Positions 19,097-27,524 of a DNA stretch of 64,000 nucleotides are shown here, piece after piece. Location: the NCBI GenBank assembly GCA_963973795.1, contig CAXBAF010000014.1, positions 1 to 64,000 on the forward strand, given 5' to 3'. Position numbers and translations under genes: made by a program. This DNA comes from UBA1926 sp002337215 (GTDB lineage: Bacteria; Planctomycetota; Phycisphaerae; Phycisphaerales; UBA1924). Under the pieces are notes generated by a model, which was given only the letters and a program-made list of their open reading frames with translations, was not told the origin of the DNA and ran no database searches. Positions within the stretch are counted from its first letter, which is position 1. The number at the start of each line of letters is the position of its first letter.

Positions 19097-20268
19097 TTAC
19101 TTCAAGTGCTCCGCTCGGAGAGCTTGTCGAGATTCGCGGGGGCGGAACTCCAAGCAAGGCTCGCGCCGAGTTCTATCGAAACGGTTCTGTGCCCTGGGTC
19201 ACGCCCAAGGACATGAAGAAGTGGGACATCGATTCGTCGATTGACCGCATCACTGAACAAGCACTTGAAAATAGCACAGCGAAGCTGATCCCGCCGAACA
19301 GCGTCTTGGTTGTCATTCGATCTGGTGTACTGAAGCACTCACTGCCCGTTGGGATCTCCAGAGTTCCGCTTGCAGTGAATCAGGACTTGAAAGCTCTGAT
19401 CTGCGGACGTGAGGTCTATCCGCAATATCTCGGGCGATTTCTGAGGGCAAGAGCACCAGTAATTCTTAGATCGGTTAGAGGTACAACGGCCGACAACATC
19501 TCTACGGCCGTGTTGAAACAGCTTGAGATCCCTCTCCCGCCCCTCGCCGAGCAGAAGCGGATCGCGGGGATTCTGGATGCGGCGGACGCCTTGCGGGCCA
19601 AGCGGCGCGAGTCCCTCGCCCAGCTCGACACCCTCATCCAAGCCACCTTCCTCGACATGTTCGGGGATCCGGTGACGAATCCGAAGGGGTGGGATGTCGT
19701 ACCGTTTGAATCGCTGGGGAAGAGCCGCCTCGGCAAGATGCTTGATGCCGCGAAACAGACGGATGAGGACCGTTGTCCCTATCTCGCGAATCTGAATGTC
19801 CAGTGGAATCGCTTTGTCTTGGATGACCTCCGCGAGATGACTTTCACCAAAGCAGATCGTGCCGAGTTCGCCCTTGAGCATGGTGATCTGTTGATTTGCG
19901 AGGGCGGTGAAGTTGGACGTACAGCAATCTGGCGTGGAGAGATGGAAAATGTGTTCTTCCAGAAGGCACTTCATCGGGTACGGCTTGAGCCTGACCTCGC
20001 TGTCCCAGAGTTTGTGCTTTGGTTCATGTGGTTCATGGCAGAGCATGGGGGATTCAGCGACTTCACGACATCAGCGACCATTGCCCATCTCACGGGAGTT
20101 AAACTGAAGCGGCTGCCCGTTCCGCTGCCTCCAGTGCGCCTGCAGCGACAGTTCGCATCGATTTTCGAATCTATCGATGAACATCGGGAGCAGCAGACTG
20201 AATACCGCTCCGATCTGGATGCCCTGTTCAGTTCGCTCCAAGCCCGCGCATTCGCAGGAGAGCTGTGA
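19093..20268 (+). CDS. hsdS: Type I restriction-modification specificity subunit
   Basis: A 391-residue HsdS beginning with GTG inside the hsdM stop (GTGA). It sets DNA target specificity with two target-recognition domains, roughly residues 1-150 and 195-345. Each is followed by a conserved helical spacer: PLPPLAEQKRIAGILDAADALR near 150, and PLPPVRLQRQFASIFESID near 345. The second spacer replaces the usual 'LAEQ' with 'VRLQ'. The recognition domains look more AT-rich than the spacers, which is common where domains are exchanged between alleles. The target sequence cannot be predicted from this alone. Confidence 0.95.
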   Translation: MITSSAPLGELVEIRGGGTPSKARAEFYRNGSVPWVTPKDMKKWDIDSSIDRITEQALENSTAKLIPPNSVLVVIRSGVLKHSLPVGISRVPLAVNQDLKALICGREVYPQYLGRFLRARAPVILRSVRGTTADNISTAVLKQLEIPLPPLAEQKRIAGILDAADALRAKRRESLAQLDTLIQATFLDMFGDPVTNPKGWDVVPFESLGKSRLGKMLDAAKQTDEDRCPYLANLNVQWNRFVLDDLREMTFTKADRAEFALEHGDLLICEGGEVGRTAIWRGEMENVFFQKALHRVRLEPDLAVPEFVLWFMWFMAEHGGFSDFTTSATIAHLTGVKLKRLPVPLPPVRLQRQFASIFESIDEHREQQTEYRSDLDALFSSLQARAFAGEL

Positions 20269-20510
20269 TGAGCAACTTCAGCTTCCTGCCGTCGTCGTTC
20301 CGAGCAATTACGGACTCTGCCTGCAAGGCCGATGGCCACATCCTCGGCGATCCCCGCGCCGCTTGCTTCCACGCTCGCTTCGCCCTGGAGTCGATCGTCC
20401 ACTGGCTCTACCGCCACGACGCCAAGCTCCAGCTCCCGTACGACCAGAGCCTCGGGGCGTTGCTCCACGATCCGGGCGTCCATGGCCGCACACGTGAAGG
20501 GTGGGCCTGA
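20268..20510 (+). pseudogene. Truncated duplicate of the hsdR 5' end (DUF4145-like fragment)
   Basis: An 80-codon frame starting at an ATG overlapping the hsdS stop (TGATG), with AGGAG upstream. Its first ~50 residues parallel the start of the next gene: SNFSFLPSSF / SANFMFLQNEF, then DPRAACFHARFALES / DPRGACFHARHCLES, then LGALLHDPGV / LDGYINGEGF. After that it ends abruptly in HGRTREGWA, two bases before the hsdR ATG. This looks like the remains of an older hsdR or of a tandem duplication that lost everything but its N-terminal domain. It could still be translated as a small DUF4145-like protein, so a function is not excluded. Confidence 0.7.
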
Positions 20511-20512
20511 CC

Positions 20513-23500
20513 ATGGCCGTCTCCGCGAACTTCATGTTCCTGCAGAACGAGTTTCCGTTCGTGGCCGAGAGCGCGAACCTCGCGGAGCAGTCCATCTACC
20601 GTGACCCGCGAGGCGCCTGCTTCCACGCCCGCCACTGCCTCGAAAGCCTGATCCGGCGGATCTACAAGGTGGACAAGTCGCTCACCCCGCCGAGGGTCAC
20701 CAACCTCGACGGGTACATCAACGGCGAGGGCTTCGTCAAGCTCGTGCCGGAAGCGGTGTGGGCCAAGGCGGAGTATGTGCGGCAGGCGGGCAACAAGGCC
20801 GTGCACGGCAAGAAGGCCCCGACGCCGGAAGACGCCCTTGCCGTGATGCGGGAGCTGGCCCACGTCGTCTACTGGGCCGGGCGGACGTACCTACGCAAGG
20901 GGGCGGAGCAGCTCAAGGGATACGCCTACGACGAGTCGTTGATCCCGACCGACACCGCTGGTGCGACCGCGAGCCTGGCGGAGCTGGAGGCGATTCAGGG
21001 AAAGCTGGACGCGGCCGCCGCGGAGAAAGAAGAGACCGAGGCGGAGCTCAAGAAGCTGCAGGACGAACTCGCGAAGTACAAGGACGAGAACGAGCAGGCC
21101 GAGGACACCCACGACTACAACGAGGCCGAGACCCGGATGCTGATCATCGATCTGGAGCTAACCCGGGCGGGGTGGCCCCTCGACAAGCCGCGGGACCGGG
21201 AGTATCGCGTCGAGCCGATGCCCAACAAGGAGGGATTCGGATTCGCCGACTACGTGCTCTGGGGCGACGACGGCAAGCCTTTGGCGGTGGTCGAGGCGAA
21301 GAGAACGACAGTGAGCCCCGAGGCCGGGCAGCAGCAGGCGAAGCTGTACGCCGACGCACTGGAGCACATGCACGGCCAGCGCCCGCTCATCTTCTACACC
21401 AACGGGTACACGACGTGGCTCTGGGATGACCTGGCCTACCCGCCCCGCAAGGTGATCGGGTTCTACAAGAAAGACGAACTGCAGCGGCTGATCGTGCGCC
21501 GGACGCAGCGCACGGCGCTGGATGTGGTCGAGATCAGCGACGACATCGCCGGGCGGTACTACCAGAAGCGGGCGATCACGAGCATCGGGCAGCGGTTCAC
21601 GCAGCAGCATCGCAAGGTCCTGCTGGTCATGGCGACCGGGACGGGCAAGACCCGGACCGCGATCGCTTTGGTGGATCAACTGATGCGAGCGGGGTGGGTG
21701 AAGCGGGCGCTGTTCCTCGCGGACCGTGTGTCATTGGTGAATCAGGCCGTCGGGGCGTTCAAGAGGCATCTACCGAGTTCGAGCCCTGTGAATCTGGTCA
21801 CGGACAAGGGTGCCACGGGCCGGGTGTACGTGAGCACCTACCCGACCATGATGGGGCTGATCGACGAAACGCAGGGCAACGAGGCCAAGTTCAGCGTCGG
21901 GCACTTCGACCTTGTGATCATCGACGAGGCGCACCGGTCGGTGTACCAGAAGTACGGGGCGATCTTCAGGTACTTCGACTCGCTGCTTGTCGGGCTGACG
22001 GCCACGCCGCGGGAGCAGGTGGACAGGAACACCTACCAGCTCTTCGGGCTGGAGCCGGGCGTGCCGACGGACGCGTACGAGCTGGAGACGGCGGTGGCCG
22101 ACGGGTTCCTCGTGCCGCCGCAGGCGGAGCAGGTGGACCTGAAGTTTCCCGGCAAGGGGATCGAATACGACGACCTCAGCGAGGAAGAGAAGGAGGAATG
22201 GGAAGGGCTGGACTGGGGGGATCAGGGCGACGGCCCCGGCACGCCGAAGAAGGTCAACGCCGCGGCGATCAACCAATGGCTGTTCAACATCGACACGGTG
22301 GACAAGGCGCTGCGGCATCTGATGGAGCACGGTCACAAGGTCGAGGGCGGGGACCGGCTGGCCAAGACCATTATCTTCGCCCGCAACCACGACCACGCCG
22401 TGTTCATCGAGGAGCGGTTCAACCATCACTACCCGCACTACAAGGGGCACTTCGCGCGGGTCATCGACAACTACGCCAAGTATCCCCAGAGCTTGATCGA
22501 TGATTTCTCGCTGAAGAACAAGGCGCCCCACATCGCTATCTCGGTGGACATGATGGACACCGGGATCGACGTGCCCGAGGTGGCCAACCTGGTCTTCTTC
22601 AAGCCGGTGTACTCAAAGATCAAGTTCTGGCAAATGATCGGTCGGGGGACACGCCTGTGCCCGGACCTGTTCGGGCCGGGGGAGGACAAGGCGGACTTCC
22701 GGATCTTCGATTTCTGCTTCAACTTCGACTTCTTCCGCGAGAACCCCGACGGGATCGAGCGGGGGAGCGGGGTCCCGCTGGGAACACGGCTTTTCCGATC
22801 GCGTGTGGAACTGCTAGCGACGGTTCAGAGAGAGACCGAGCTGGACCCGGGCGCGAAACTGGCCAGTTCGCTGATCGACACCCTGCACGGCGAGGTCGAC
22901 GCGATGAAGCTGGACAACTTCATCGTGCGGATGGAGCGGGAGGCCGTGACCCGCTTCAAGGACCGGGAGGTGTGGGGGGCACTGAGCGAGTCCGATGTCA
23001 CCGGGCTGCAGCAGAAGATTGCGGGACTTCCCAGCGAGCAGGAATCGGAAGACCTTGAGGCCAAGCTGTTCGATCTGATCGCCCTCCGCATGCAGCTCGC
23101 GACGGCACAGGGGGACGCGGGGTTGTTCGAGTCGCAGCGGCAACGGGTCGTGGAGATCGCGATGCTGCTGGAGGAGAAAAGTGCCGTGCCAGCGGTCAAG
23201 GCCCAGCTGGGTTACCTGGCCGATCTGCAGACCACGGAGTTCTGGGAGGGGATCACGCTGGCGATGCTGGAGGACATGCGGCTGCGGCTGCGCAACCTTC
23301 TCAAGCTGCTCGATAAGAAGGCGCAAAAGCCGATCTACACCAACTTCGCGGATGAGGTGGAGGGAGTGCGAAAGGTCGAGATCGGAGCCATGCCCAAGAT
23401 GACCGGGCCGCAGTACGAAAAGCGGGTGAAGGAGTATCTGGAGACCCACCAGATGAACGCCGCCATTCACCGACTCCGGAACAACCATCCGATGACGCAG

Positions 23501-23896
23501 ACCGATCTGGACGGTCTCCAACAGGCCCTGATCAAGATCGGGGAAGAGGACGGGGAGACGCTGCTGTCGAGCTGGATGGCCCGGTCAGAGGCACCCTCGC
23601 TGCCGCACTTTGTCCGGAGCCTTGTGGGGCTGGACCGCAGGGCGGCGATGGCGGCGTTTTCCGGGTTCCTGAACGACGAGAGTCTGAACCCACCCCAGAT
23701 CCGTTTCGTCGAGATGATGATCGATCAACTCACCGCCAGGGGCGTGATGGACGCCTCGTCGCTCTACGAGCCGCCCTTCAGCAACCTACACGCAGGGGGA
23801 CCAGACGAGTTGTTTGCCGGAAAGGACGCCGTCATTGCTGAGATCTTCGAGGCCCTCGAGTCCGTGCAACCGGCGATTCAGACCGGCACCGGCTAA
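20513..23896 (+). CDS. hsdR: Type I restriction endonuclease motor subunit
   Basis: A 1127-residue HsdR. It translocates DNA using ATP and cuts unmethylated DNA as part of the R2M2S complex. In order: a DUF4145-like N-terminal domain (residues ~20-120, DPRGACFHARHCLES), a short coiled coil (~155-205, EEKEETEAELKKLQDELAK), the PD-(D/E)xK nuclease (FADYVLW ... VVEAKRT, ~245-262), the helicase Walker A MATGTGKT (~374), DEAH box IIDEAHRS (~470), TATP (~502), C-terminal helicase motif VI region IGRGTRLCPD (~708), and an EcoEI-type C-terminal domain. I chose the ATG at 20513 over the GTG at 20501 because it follows the previous stop directly and matches the start of the upstream fragment. Confidence 0.95.
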   Translation: MAVSANFMFLQNEFPFVAESANLAEQSIYRDPRGACFHARHCLESLIRRIYKVDKSLTPPRVTNLDGYINGEGFVKLVPEAVWAKAEYVRQAGNKAVHGKKAPTPEDALAVMRELAHVVYWAGRTYLRKGAEQLKGYAYDESLIPTDTAGATASLAELEAIQGKLDAAAAEKEETEAELKKLQDELAKYKDENEQAEDTHDYNEAETRMLIIDLELTRAGWPLDKPRDREYRVEPMPNKEGFGFADYVLWGDDGKPLAVVEAKRTTVSPEAGQQQAKLYADALEHMHGQRPLIFYTNGYTTWLWDDLAYPPRKVIGFYKKDELQRLIVRRTQRTALDVVEISDDIAGRYYQKRAITSIGQRFTQQHRKVLLVMATGTGKTRTAIALVDQLMRAGWVKRALFLADRVSLVNQAVGAFKRHLPSSSPVNLVTDKGATGRVYVSTYPTMMGLIDETQGNEAKFSVGHFDLVIIDEAHRSVYQKYGAIFRYFDSLLVGLTATPREQVDRNTYQLFGLEPGVPTDAYELETAVADGFLVPPQAEQVDLKFPGKGIEYDDLSEEEKEEWEGLDWGDQGDGPGTPKKVNAAAINQWLFNIDTVDKALRHLMEHGHKVEGGDRLAKTIIFARNHDHAVFIEERFNHHYPHYKGHFARVIDNYAKYPQSLIDDFSLKNKAPHIAISVDMMDTGIDVPEVANLVFFKPVYSKIKFWQMIGRGTRLCPDLFGPGEDKADFRIFDFCFNFDFFRENPDGIERGSGVPLGTRLFRSRVELLATVQRETELDPGAKLASSLIDTLHGEVDAMKLDNFIVRMEREAVTRFKDREVWGALSESDVTGLQQKIAGLPSEQESEDLEAKLFDLIALRMQLATAQGDAGLFESQRQRVVEIAMLLEEKSAVPAVKAQLGYLADLQTTEFWEGITLAMLEDMRLRLRNLLKLLDKKAQKPIYTNFADEVEGVRKVEIGAMPKMTGPQYEKRVKEYLETHQMNAAIHRLRNNHPMTQTDLDGLQQALIKIGEEDGETLLSSWMARSEAPSLPHFVRSLVGLDRRAAMAAFSGFLNDESLNPPQIRFVEMMIDQLTARGVMDASSLYEPPFSNLHAGGPDELFAGKDAVIAEIFEALESVQPAIQTGTG

Positions 23897-24100
23897 ATCC
23901 TCGTCGTGAGTTGGCAGATGGGTTCCTGACGACCGGCACTCGTGAGTGCAGGGTCGTACCCAATGCCCACCGTTCGCGAACGTTCACGGGTGCAATATCG
24001 AGCCTGACGCACCCGAGGAGCCCAATTTCGGTCCGTTCGCGTGAACGAGCGCCTTCCTGTGAGCCCAACGCGGCCAGATACAGGAAGGCTGGTTTCACGA
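23897..24100. promoter_or_regulatory. Control region with clustered inverted repeats
   Basis: A 204-base gap between hsdR and the replication/integration module. It contains GCACTCGTGAGTGC (23936-23949, 6-base arms), the perfect palindrome CGTTCGCGAACG (23971-23982) overlapping GAACGTTC, and the related CGTTCGCGTGAACG (24034-24047; same CGTTC/GAACG arms, wider centre). Two copies of the same arm pair 63 bases apart ahead of two small HTH genes fit operator or recombination-directionality binding sites. The binding protein is unknown. Confidence 0.55.
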
Positions 24101-24322
24101 ATGACGATTCGACCCGTTACGAAGCTCCGAACGCCAGGCGTGCTGGCGGCGGATCTGGACGTCCCGCTGCATCGTGTGCTGTACGTGCTACGCACCAGAA
24201 CACACATTGCTCCATCGGCCCGCGCTGGCCGGCTCCGGCTCTACGACCGTGAAGCCGTCGCCCTGATCCGGCATGAGCTGAATGCCATCGACGCCCGACG
24301 GGAAGGGGGCGGCGATGTCTGA
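24101..24322 (+). CDS. Small MerR/excisionase-like helix-turn-helix protein
   Basis: A 73-residue basic protein starting MTIRPVTKLRTPGV. The pattern 'TPGVLAADLDVPLHRVLYVLRTR...AGRLRLYDREAVALIRHEL' matches winged helix-turn-helix proteins of the MerR/excisionase type: a helix pair, then a wing with R-L-Y-D, then a helix. The ATG at 24101 is preceded by AGGAAGG at 12 bases. An upstream in-frame GTG (24041) would add 20 residues but cuts into the inverted repeat. It overlaps the next gene by 8 bases, so the two are coupled. It probably regulates the module or directs excision (inference). Confidence 0.65.
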   Translation: MTIRPVTKLRTPGVLAADLDVPLHRVLYVLRTRTHIAPSARAGRLRLYDREAVALIRHELNAIDARREGGGDV

Positions 24323-24587
24323 AAACGCGCACTTTTCTGCTGATGCCCGAGCGAAGTCCTTGGATAGCGGCACTGAACAGCTGCTCATCGACGCGAAAGA
24401 TGCCGCCGCCATGCTTGCCATTGGTGCCCGGACGCTCTGGACCTACACAAATTGCAACGCGATCCCCTCCCGGAAGATCGGGCGAGCAGTCCGCTACTGC
24501 CCGGATGAACTGCGGGCATGGATCGGAGCAGGCTGCCCGACCTCGCCCGGCTCCGCCGACCGCGTGCGAAAGGAGGCGAGGCGATGA
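24315..24587 (+). CDS. AlpA/excisionase-family DNA-binding protein
   Basis: A 90-residue protein with the HTH_17-type signature LLIDAKDAAAMLAIGARTLWTY...IPSRKIGRAVRYCPDELRAWI, close to the standard excisionase/AlpA pattern (domain ~25-75). These proteins bind DNA as recombination directionality factors or regulators in integrative elements. The start overlaps the preceding gene by 8 bases. The stop overlaps the primase start as ATGA, so this is one transcription unit. Confidence 0.85.
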   Translation: MSENAHFSADARAKSLDSGTEQLLIDAKDAAAMLAIGARTLWTYTNCNAIPSRKIGRAVRYCPDELRAWIGAGCPTSPGSADRVRKEARR

Positions 24588-27085
24588 CCACGAGCCCCGC
24601 CACGGACGGTCTGCTCGCAGCACTACGGTCCCGCGGCTTCGACCCCAAGCAGACCGGGAAGGGCTGGACATGCCGCTGCCCCGCCCACGACGACTGTAAC
24701 CCGAGCCTCAGCGTCAATGTGGGCGAGGACGGGCGAGCCTTGGTGAAGTGTCACGCCGGATGCGAGACGGACGACGTCGTCGCGGCGCTGGGTCTGAAAA
24801 TGCGGGACCTCATGCCCAAGGACGACCACTACAAGCCGAGCCATAAGACTGGATGGGCGCGCCGTGTCACCGCTTCCCCTGTCCCCGAAACACTCGCTGA
24901 TACACCAGTGAGGCGGGGTTCTGGGGACGGGGACAGCAGGGATACTTCCGAAACGTGCTATCCCGCGGCTCGCGAAGCGGTGGCAGAACTCGAACGTCGG
25001 CATGGCCCCAGCTCGATCCTTTGGACGTACAACGATGCGGCAGGCGAGCCGGTGGGAGTCGTAGTCCGGTGGGACCGTGGGAACGGCGACAAGGATGTCC
25101 GCCCTGCGACTCGGTCTGACTCGGGCTGGGTGCTTCGAGGGATGCCGACCCCTCGCCCGCTCTACGGCCTGCCGGAGCTTCTTGCCGCCCCTGACGAGTC
25201 CACGGTCTATGTCACCGAGGGGGAAAAGGCGGCGGACGCGGTGCGGGAATGCGGCCTGATCGCCACCACGAGCCCCCACGGCTCGAATTCGGCGGGCAAA
25301 GCCGACTGGTCCCCGCTCGCGGGGCGAGACATGGTGATCCTGCCGGACCGAGACGACGCTGGCGAGAAGTACGCCATGGACGTGGCGAATCTGTCGGTCA
25401 AAGCCGGGGCTCGAACGGTGAGGATCGTGCGTCTGGCGGACCGGTGGGACGCGTTGCCGAAGGGCGGGGACGCAGCGGATGTACTCGAGCTCGAAGGAGG
25501 CGACACCGAGGTGTTCCTCGCGGGACTCGACGCGCTGAAGGCCGAGGCCGAGTCGGCTGCGCCGGAGCCTCTGGACATACCCCCGCGCTTCGAGCCGTTT
25601 CCGCTGAATGCACTCCCGGAGCCGGTCCGTGGATACGTCGGCGAGGCAGCGAACGCGATCGGGTGCGATCCCTGCTACGTAGCGCTTCCTCTGCTGGCGG
25701 GCCTGGCGGCGGCAATCGGCAACACGCACCGGCTCGAACTCAAGCGGGCGTGGACCGAGCCCGCGATTCTGTGGTGTGCGATCGTCGGCGAGTCGGGCAC
25801 CGCGAAGTCTCCCGCGATGGATGCGGCGCTCCGTCCCGTGAGGGAGCATCAGCACCGGGCGATGAAGGAACACGAGCAGACCATGGTTAGCTGGGAGGCT
25901 GAGCACGCTCGCTGGGAGGTGAGGCACAGCACATGGAAGAAGGACGCGGCGAACGGCTCCGATGACGATCCCCCCGTCGAACCCGAGAAACCCGTATGTC
26001 ACCGCACGTGGACGGACGACATCACCACAGAGGCCCTCGTCTCGCGTTTGAAGGAGAACCCGCGCGGTCTGCTCATGATCCGGGACGAGTTGTCGGGTTG
26101 GTTCGACTTCGATCGCTACTCCGGTGGAAGGGGAGGAGGTGGCGAGGCAAAGTGGTTGGAGGTGTTCGGTGGGCGGACCCTGATCGTCGATCGGAAGTCC
26201 TCAGGTACTGAGTACGTCCCGCAGGCCTCAGTGAGTATCGCGGGAGGTATCCAGCCGGAGACGCTGCGGCAGTCACTCGAACAGAAACACCGGGACAACG
26301 GCCTCGCGGCCCGATTACTGTTCGCCATGCCACCGAGGCAGCCGAAGCGGTGGACCGAGGACGACGTCAGCGAAAGCACCGAAGCCGAGGTCAATACGTT
26401 GTTTGACCGGCTTTACGCCCTTGAGCCCGACTGCGGTCCGGAAGGCGAGGCCCAGCCCCACATGCTCGGGCTGGACGCGAACGCGAAGCGGGTGTGGGTG
26501 AAATTCGTCAATGAACACGGGGCCGAGCAAGCAGATCGCACGGGCGATGAGGCCGCTGCGTGGAGCAAGCTAGAGGCCTACGCCGCGCGCTTTGCCCTAG
26601 TGATCCACCTCACCCGCGTCGCGGCGGCTGATCCGTCAATCGCAGATCAGAGATTGGTCGATGTGGTGAGCATCAGGGTGGGCATCGCTTTGGTGCGATG
26701 GTTTGCCCGCGAGGTCGAGCGTGTCTACGCCCGGCTTTCCGGTGACGATGAGGCCCGCGAGAATGACCGCCTGCTCGAGTTCATCGAGGGACGCCAAGGA
26801 TCGGTTACGGTTCGTGAGTTGACGAAGGGGATGCGTCGATACCGCGGCAAGTCTGACGAGGCGCGCGAGGCACTCGCGGCGCTGGTGGAGGCGGGATACG
26901 GACGGTGGGAGTATGCATCGAGGGGATCGAAGGGGGGCCGTCCGCCCGAGCGGTTTGTCCTTGGCCGCGAGCCTGTCGACACCGTCACCGTCACCGAAAC
27001 CCCTCATAATCAGACTGTGAGCCCGGGTTTCGGGGACGAGGAGACGGAAACATCCTCCGAAGGCGAAGATTGGGGGACACTGTGA
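24584..27085 (+). CDS. Mobile-element primase-like protein: zinc finger, TOPRIM, DUF3987 ATPase-like
   Basis: An 833-residue protein. GGAGG lies 7 bases before the ATG at 24584, which overlaps the previous stop (ATGA). Residues ~27-60 form a CHC2-type zinc finger (CRCPAHDD ... KCHAGC). Residues ~190-290 form a TOPRIM domain (VYVTEGEKAADAV, then MVILPDRDDAGEKY). From ~335 it matches the DUF3987 family found in prophages and integrative elements, with a P-loop-like GESGTAKS near 403 and an acidic LLMIRDELSGWF near 510. Such proteins are thought to prime or initiate replication of the element. A basic C-terminal region resembles a winged helix. The combination identifies a self-replicating mobile element rather than a host primase. 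Confidence 0.88.
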   Translation: MTTSPATDGLLAALRSRGFDPKQTGKGWTCRCPAHDDCNPSLSVNVGEDGRALVKCHAGCETDDVVAALGLKMRDLMPKDDHYKPSHKTGWARRVTASPVPETLADTPVRRGSGDGDSRDTSETCYPAAREAVAELERRHGPSSILWTYNDAAGEPVGVVVRWDRGNGDKDVRPATRSDSGWVLRGMPTPRPLYGLPELLAAPDESTVYVTEGEKAADAVRECGLIATTSPHGSNSAGKADWSPLAGRDMVILPDRDDAGEKYAMDVANLSVKAGARTVRIVRLADRWDALPKGGDAADVLELEGGDTEVFLAGLDALKAEAESAAPEPLDIPPRFEPFPLNALPEPVRGYVGEAANAIGCDPCYVALPLLAGLAAAIGNTHRLELKRAWTEPAILWCAIVGESGTAKSPAMDAALRPVREHQHRAMKEHEQTMVSWEAEHARWEVRHSTWKKDAANGSDDDPPVEPEKPVCHRTWTDDITTEALVSRLKENPRGLLMIRDELSGWFDFDRYSGGRGGGGEAKWLEVFGGRTLIVDRKSSGTEYVPQASVSIAGGIQPETLRQSLEQKHRDNGLAARLLFAMPPRQPKRWTEDDVSESTEAEVNTLFDRLYALEPDCGPEGEAQPHMLGLDANAKRVWVKFVNEHGAEQADRTGDEAAAWSKLEAYAARFALVIHLTRVAAADPSIADQRLVDVVSIRVGIALVRWFAREVERVYARLSGDDEARENDRLLEFIEGRQGSVTVRELTKGMRRYRGKSDEAREALAALVEAGYGRWEYASRGSKGGRPPERFVLGREPVDTVTVTETPHNQTVSPGFGDEETETSSEGEDWGTL

Positions 27086-27468
27086 CCGGGCCAGTTTTCA
27101 AACTCGGCTGGTTGCTGGTGGACCTCGGAGCCGAGGGCATCGAACTCGCGATCGATCCAGCCGATGCGGATCGGCTCCGTTACCGCCCCGTCACGGGCCC
27201 AACGCCGCTTGTAGATCGACTCCGACACATGAAGCACGTTGTGCTCGCAGCACTTCGGGGTCGCTATGTGCCCGATGGATCCGACGTTGAGATGGCGTAC
27301 GTTTTCGGAGAGAGACTCGGGATCGCAGAGGATCTTGGGCTACCGACCCATGTCGGATCATCGGCCTGGTTGATAGCCGCCGGCGAATCGCTTGCCATAG
27401 AACACGAATCGAACATCGATCGACGGAACAAGTTTGACGCCAGAGGCATCTCGACACGAATTCTCTGA
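27082..27468 (+). CDS. Small TubC-docking-like protein of the mobile element
   Basis: Starts at the GTG overlapping the primase stop (GTGA); a TTG at 27070 is an alternative. 128 residues. The first half, LGAEGIELAIDPADADRLRYRP followed by LVDRLRHMKHVVLAALRG, follows the pattern of TubC N-terminal docking domains (G-[IV]-x-L ... LRYRxP ... L-R-x-x-K-x-x-[IL]-L-x-x-L). Such TubC-like small proteins occur next to primases in bacterial mobile elements. The second half is not recognised. Coupling to the primase suggests a partner or regulator of it (inference). Confidence 0.62.
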   Translation: MTGPVFKLGWLLVDLGAEGIELAIDPADADRLRYRPVTGPTPLVDRLRHMKHVVLAALRGRYVPDGSDVEMAYVFGERLGIAEDLGLPTHVGSSAWLIAAGESLAIEHESNIDRRNKFDARGISTRIL

Positions 27469-27524
27469 CGCAGGCAGTGGCGCTGGGTCGCACCGCGTCG
27501 CATAATCAGGCAAGGAGGCACACG

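Noticed and set aside
24623..26002. 459-codon minus-strand frame opposite the primase
   Set aside because: Arginine-rich antisense shadow; the plus-strand gene has zinc-finger and TOPRIM motifs and a good ribosome site.
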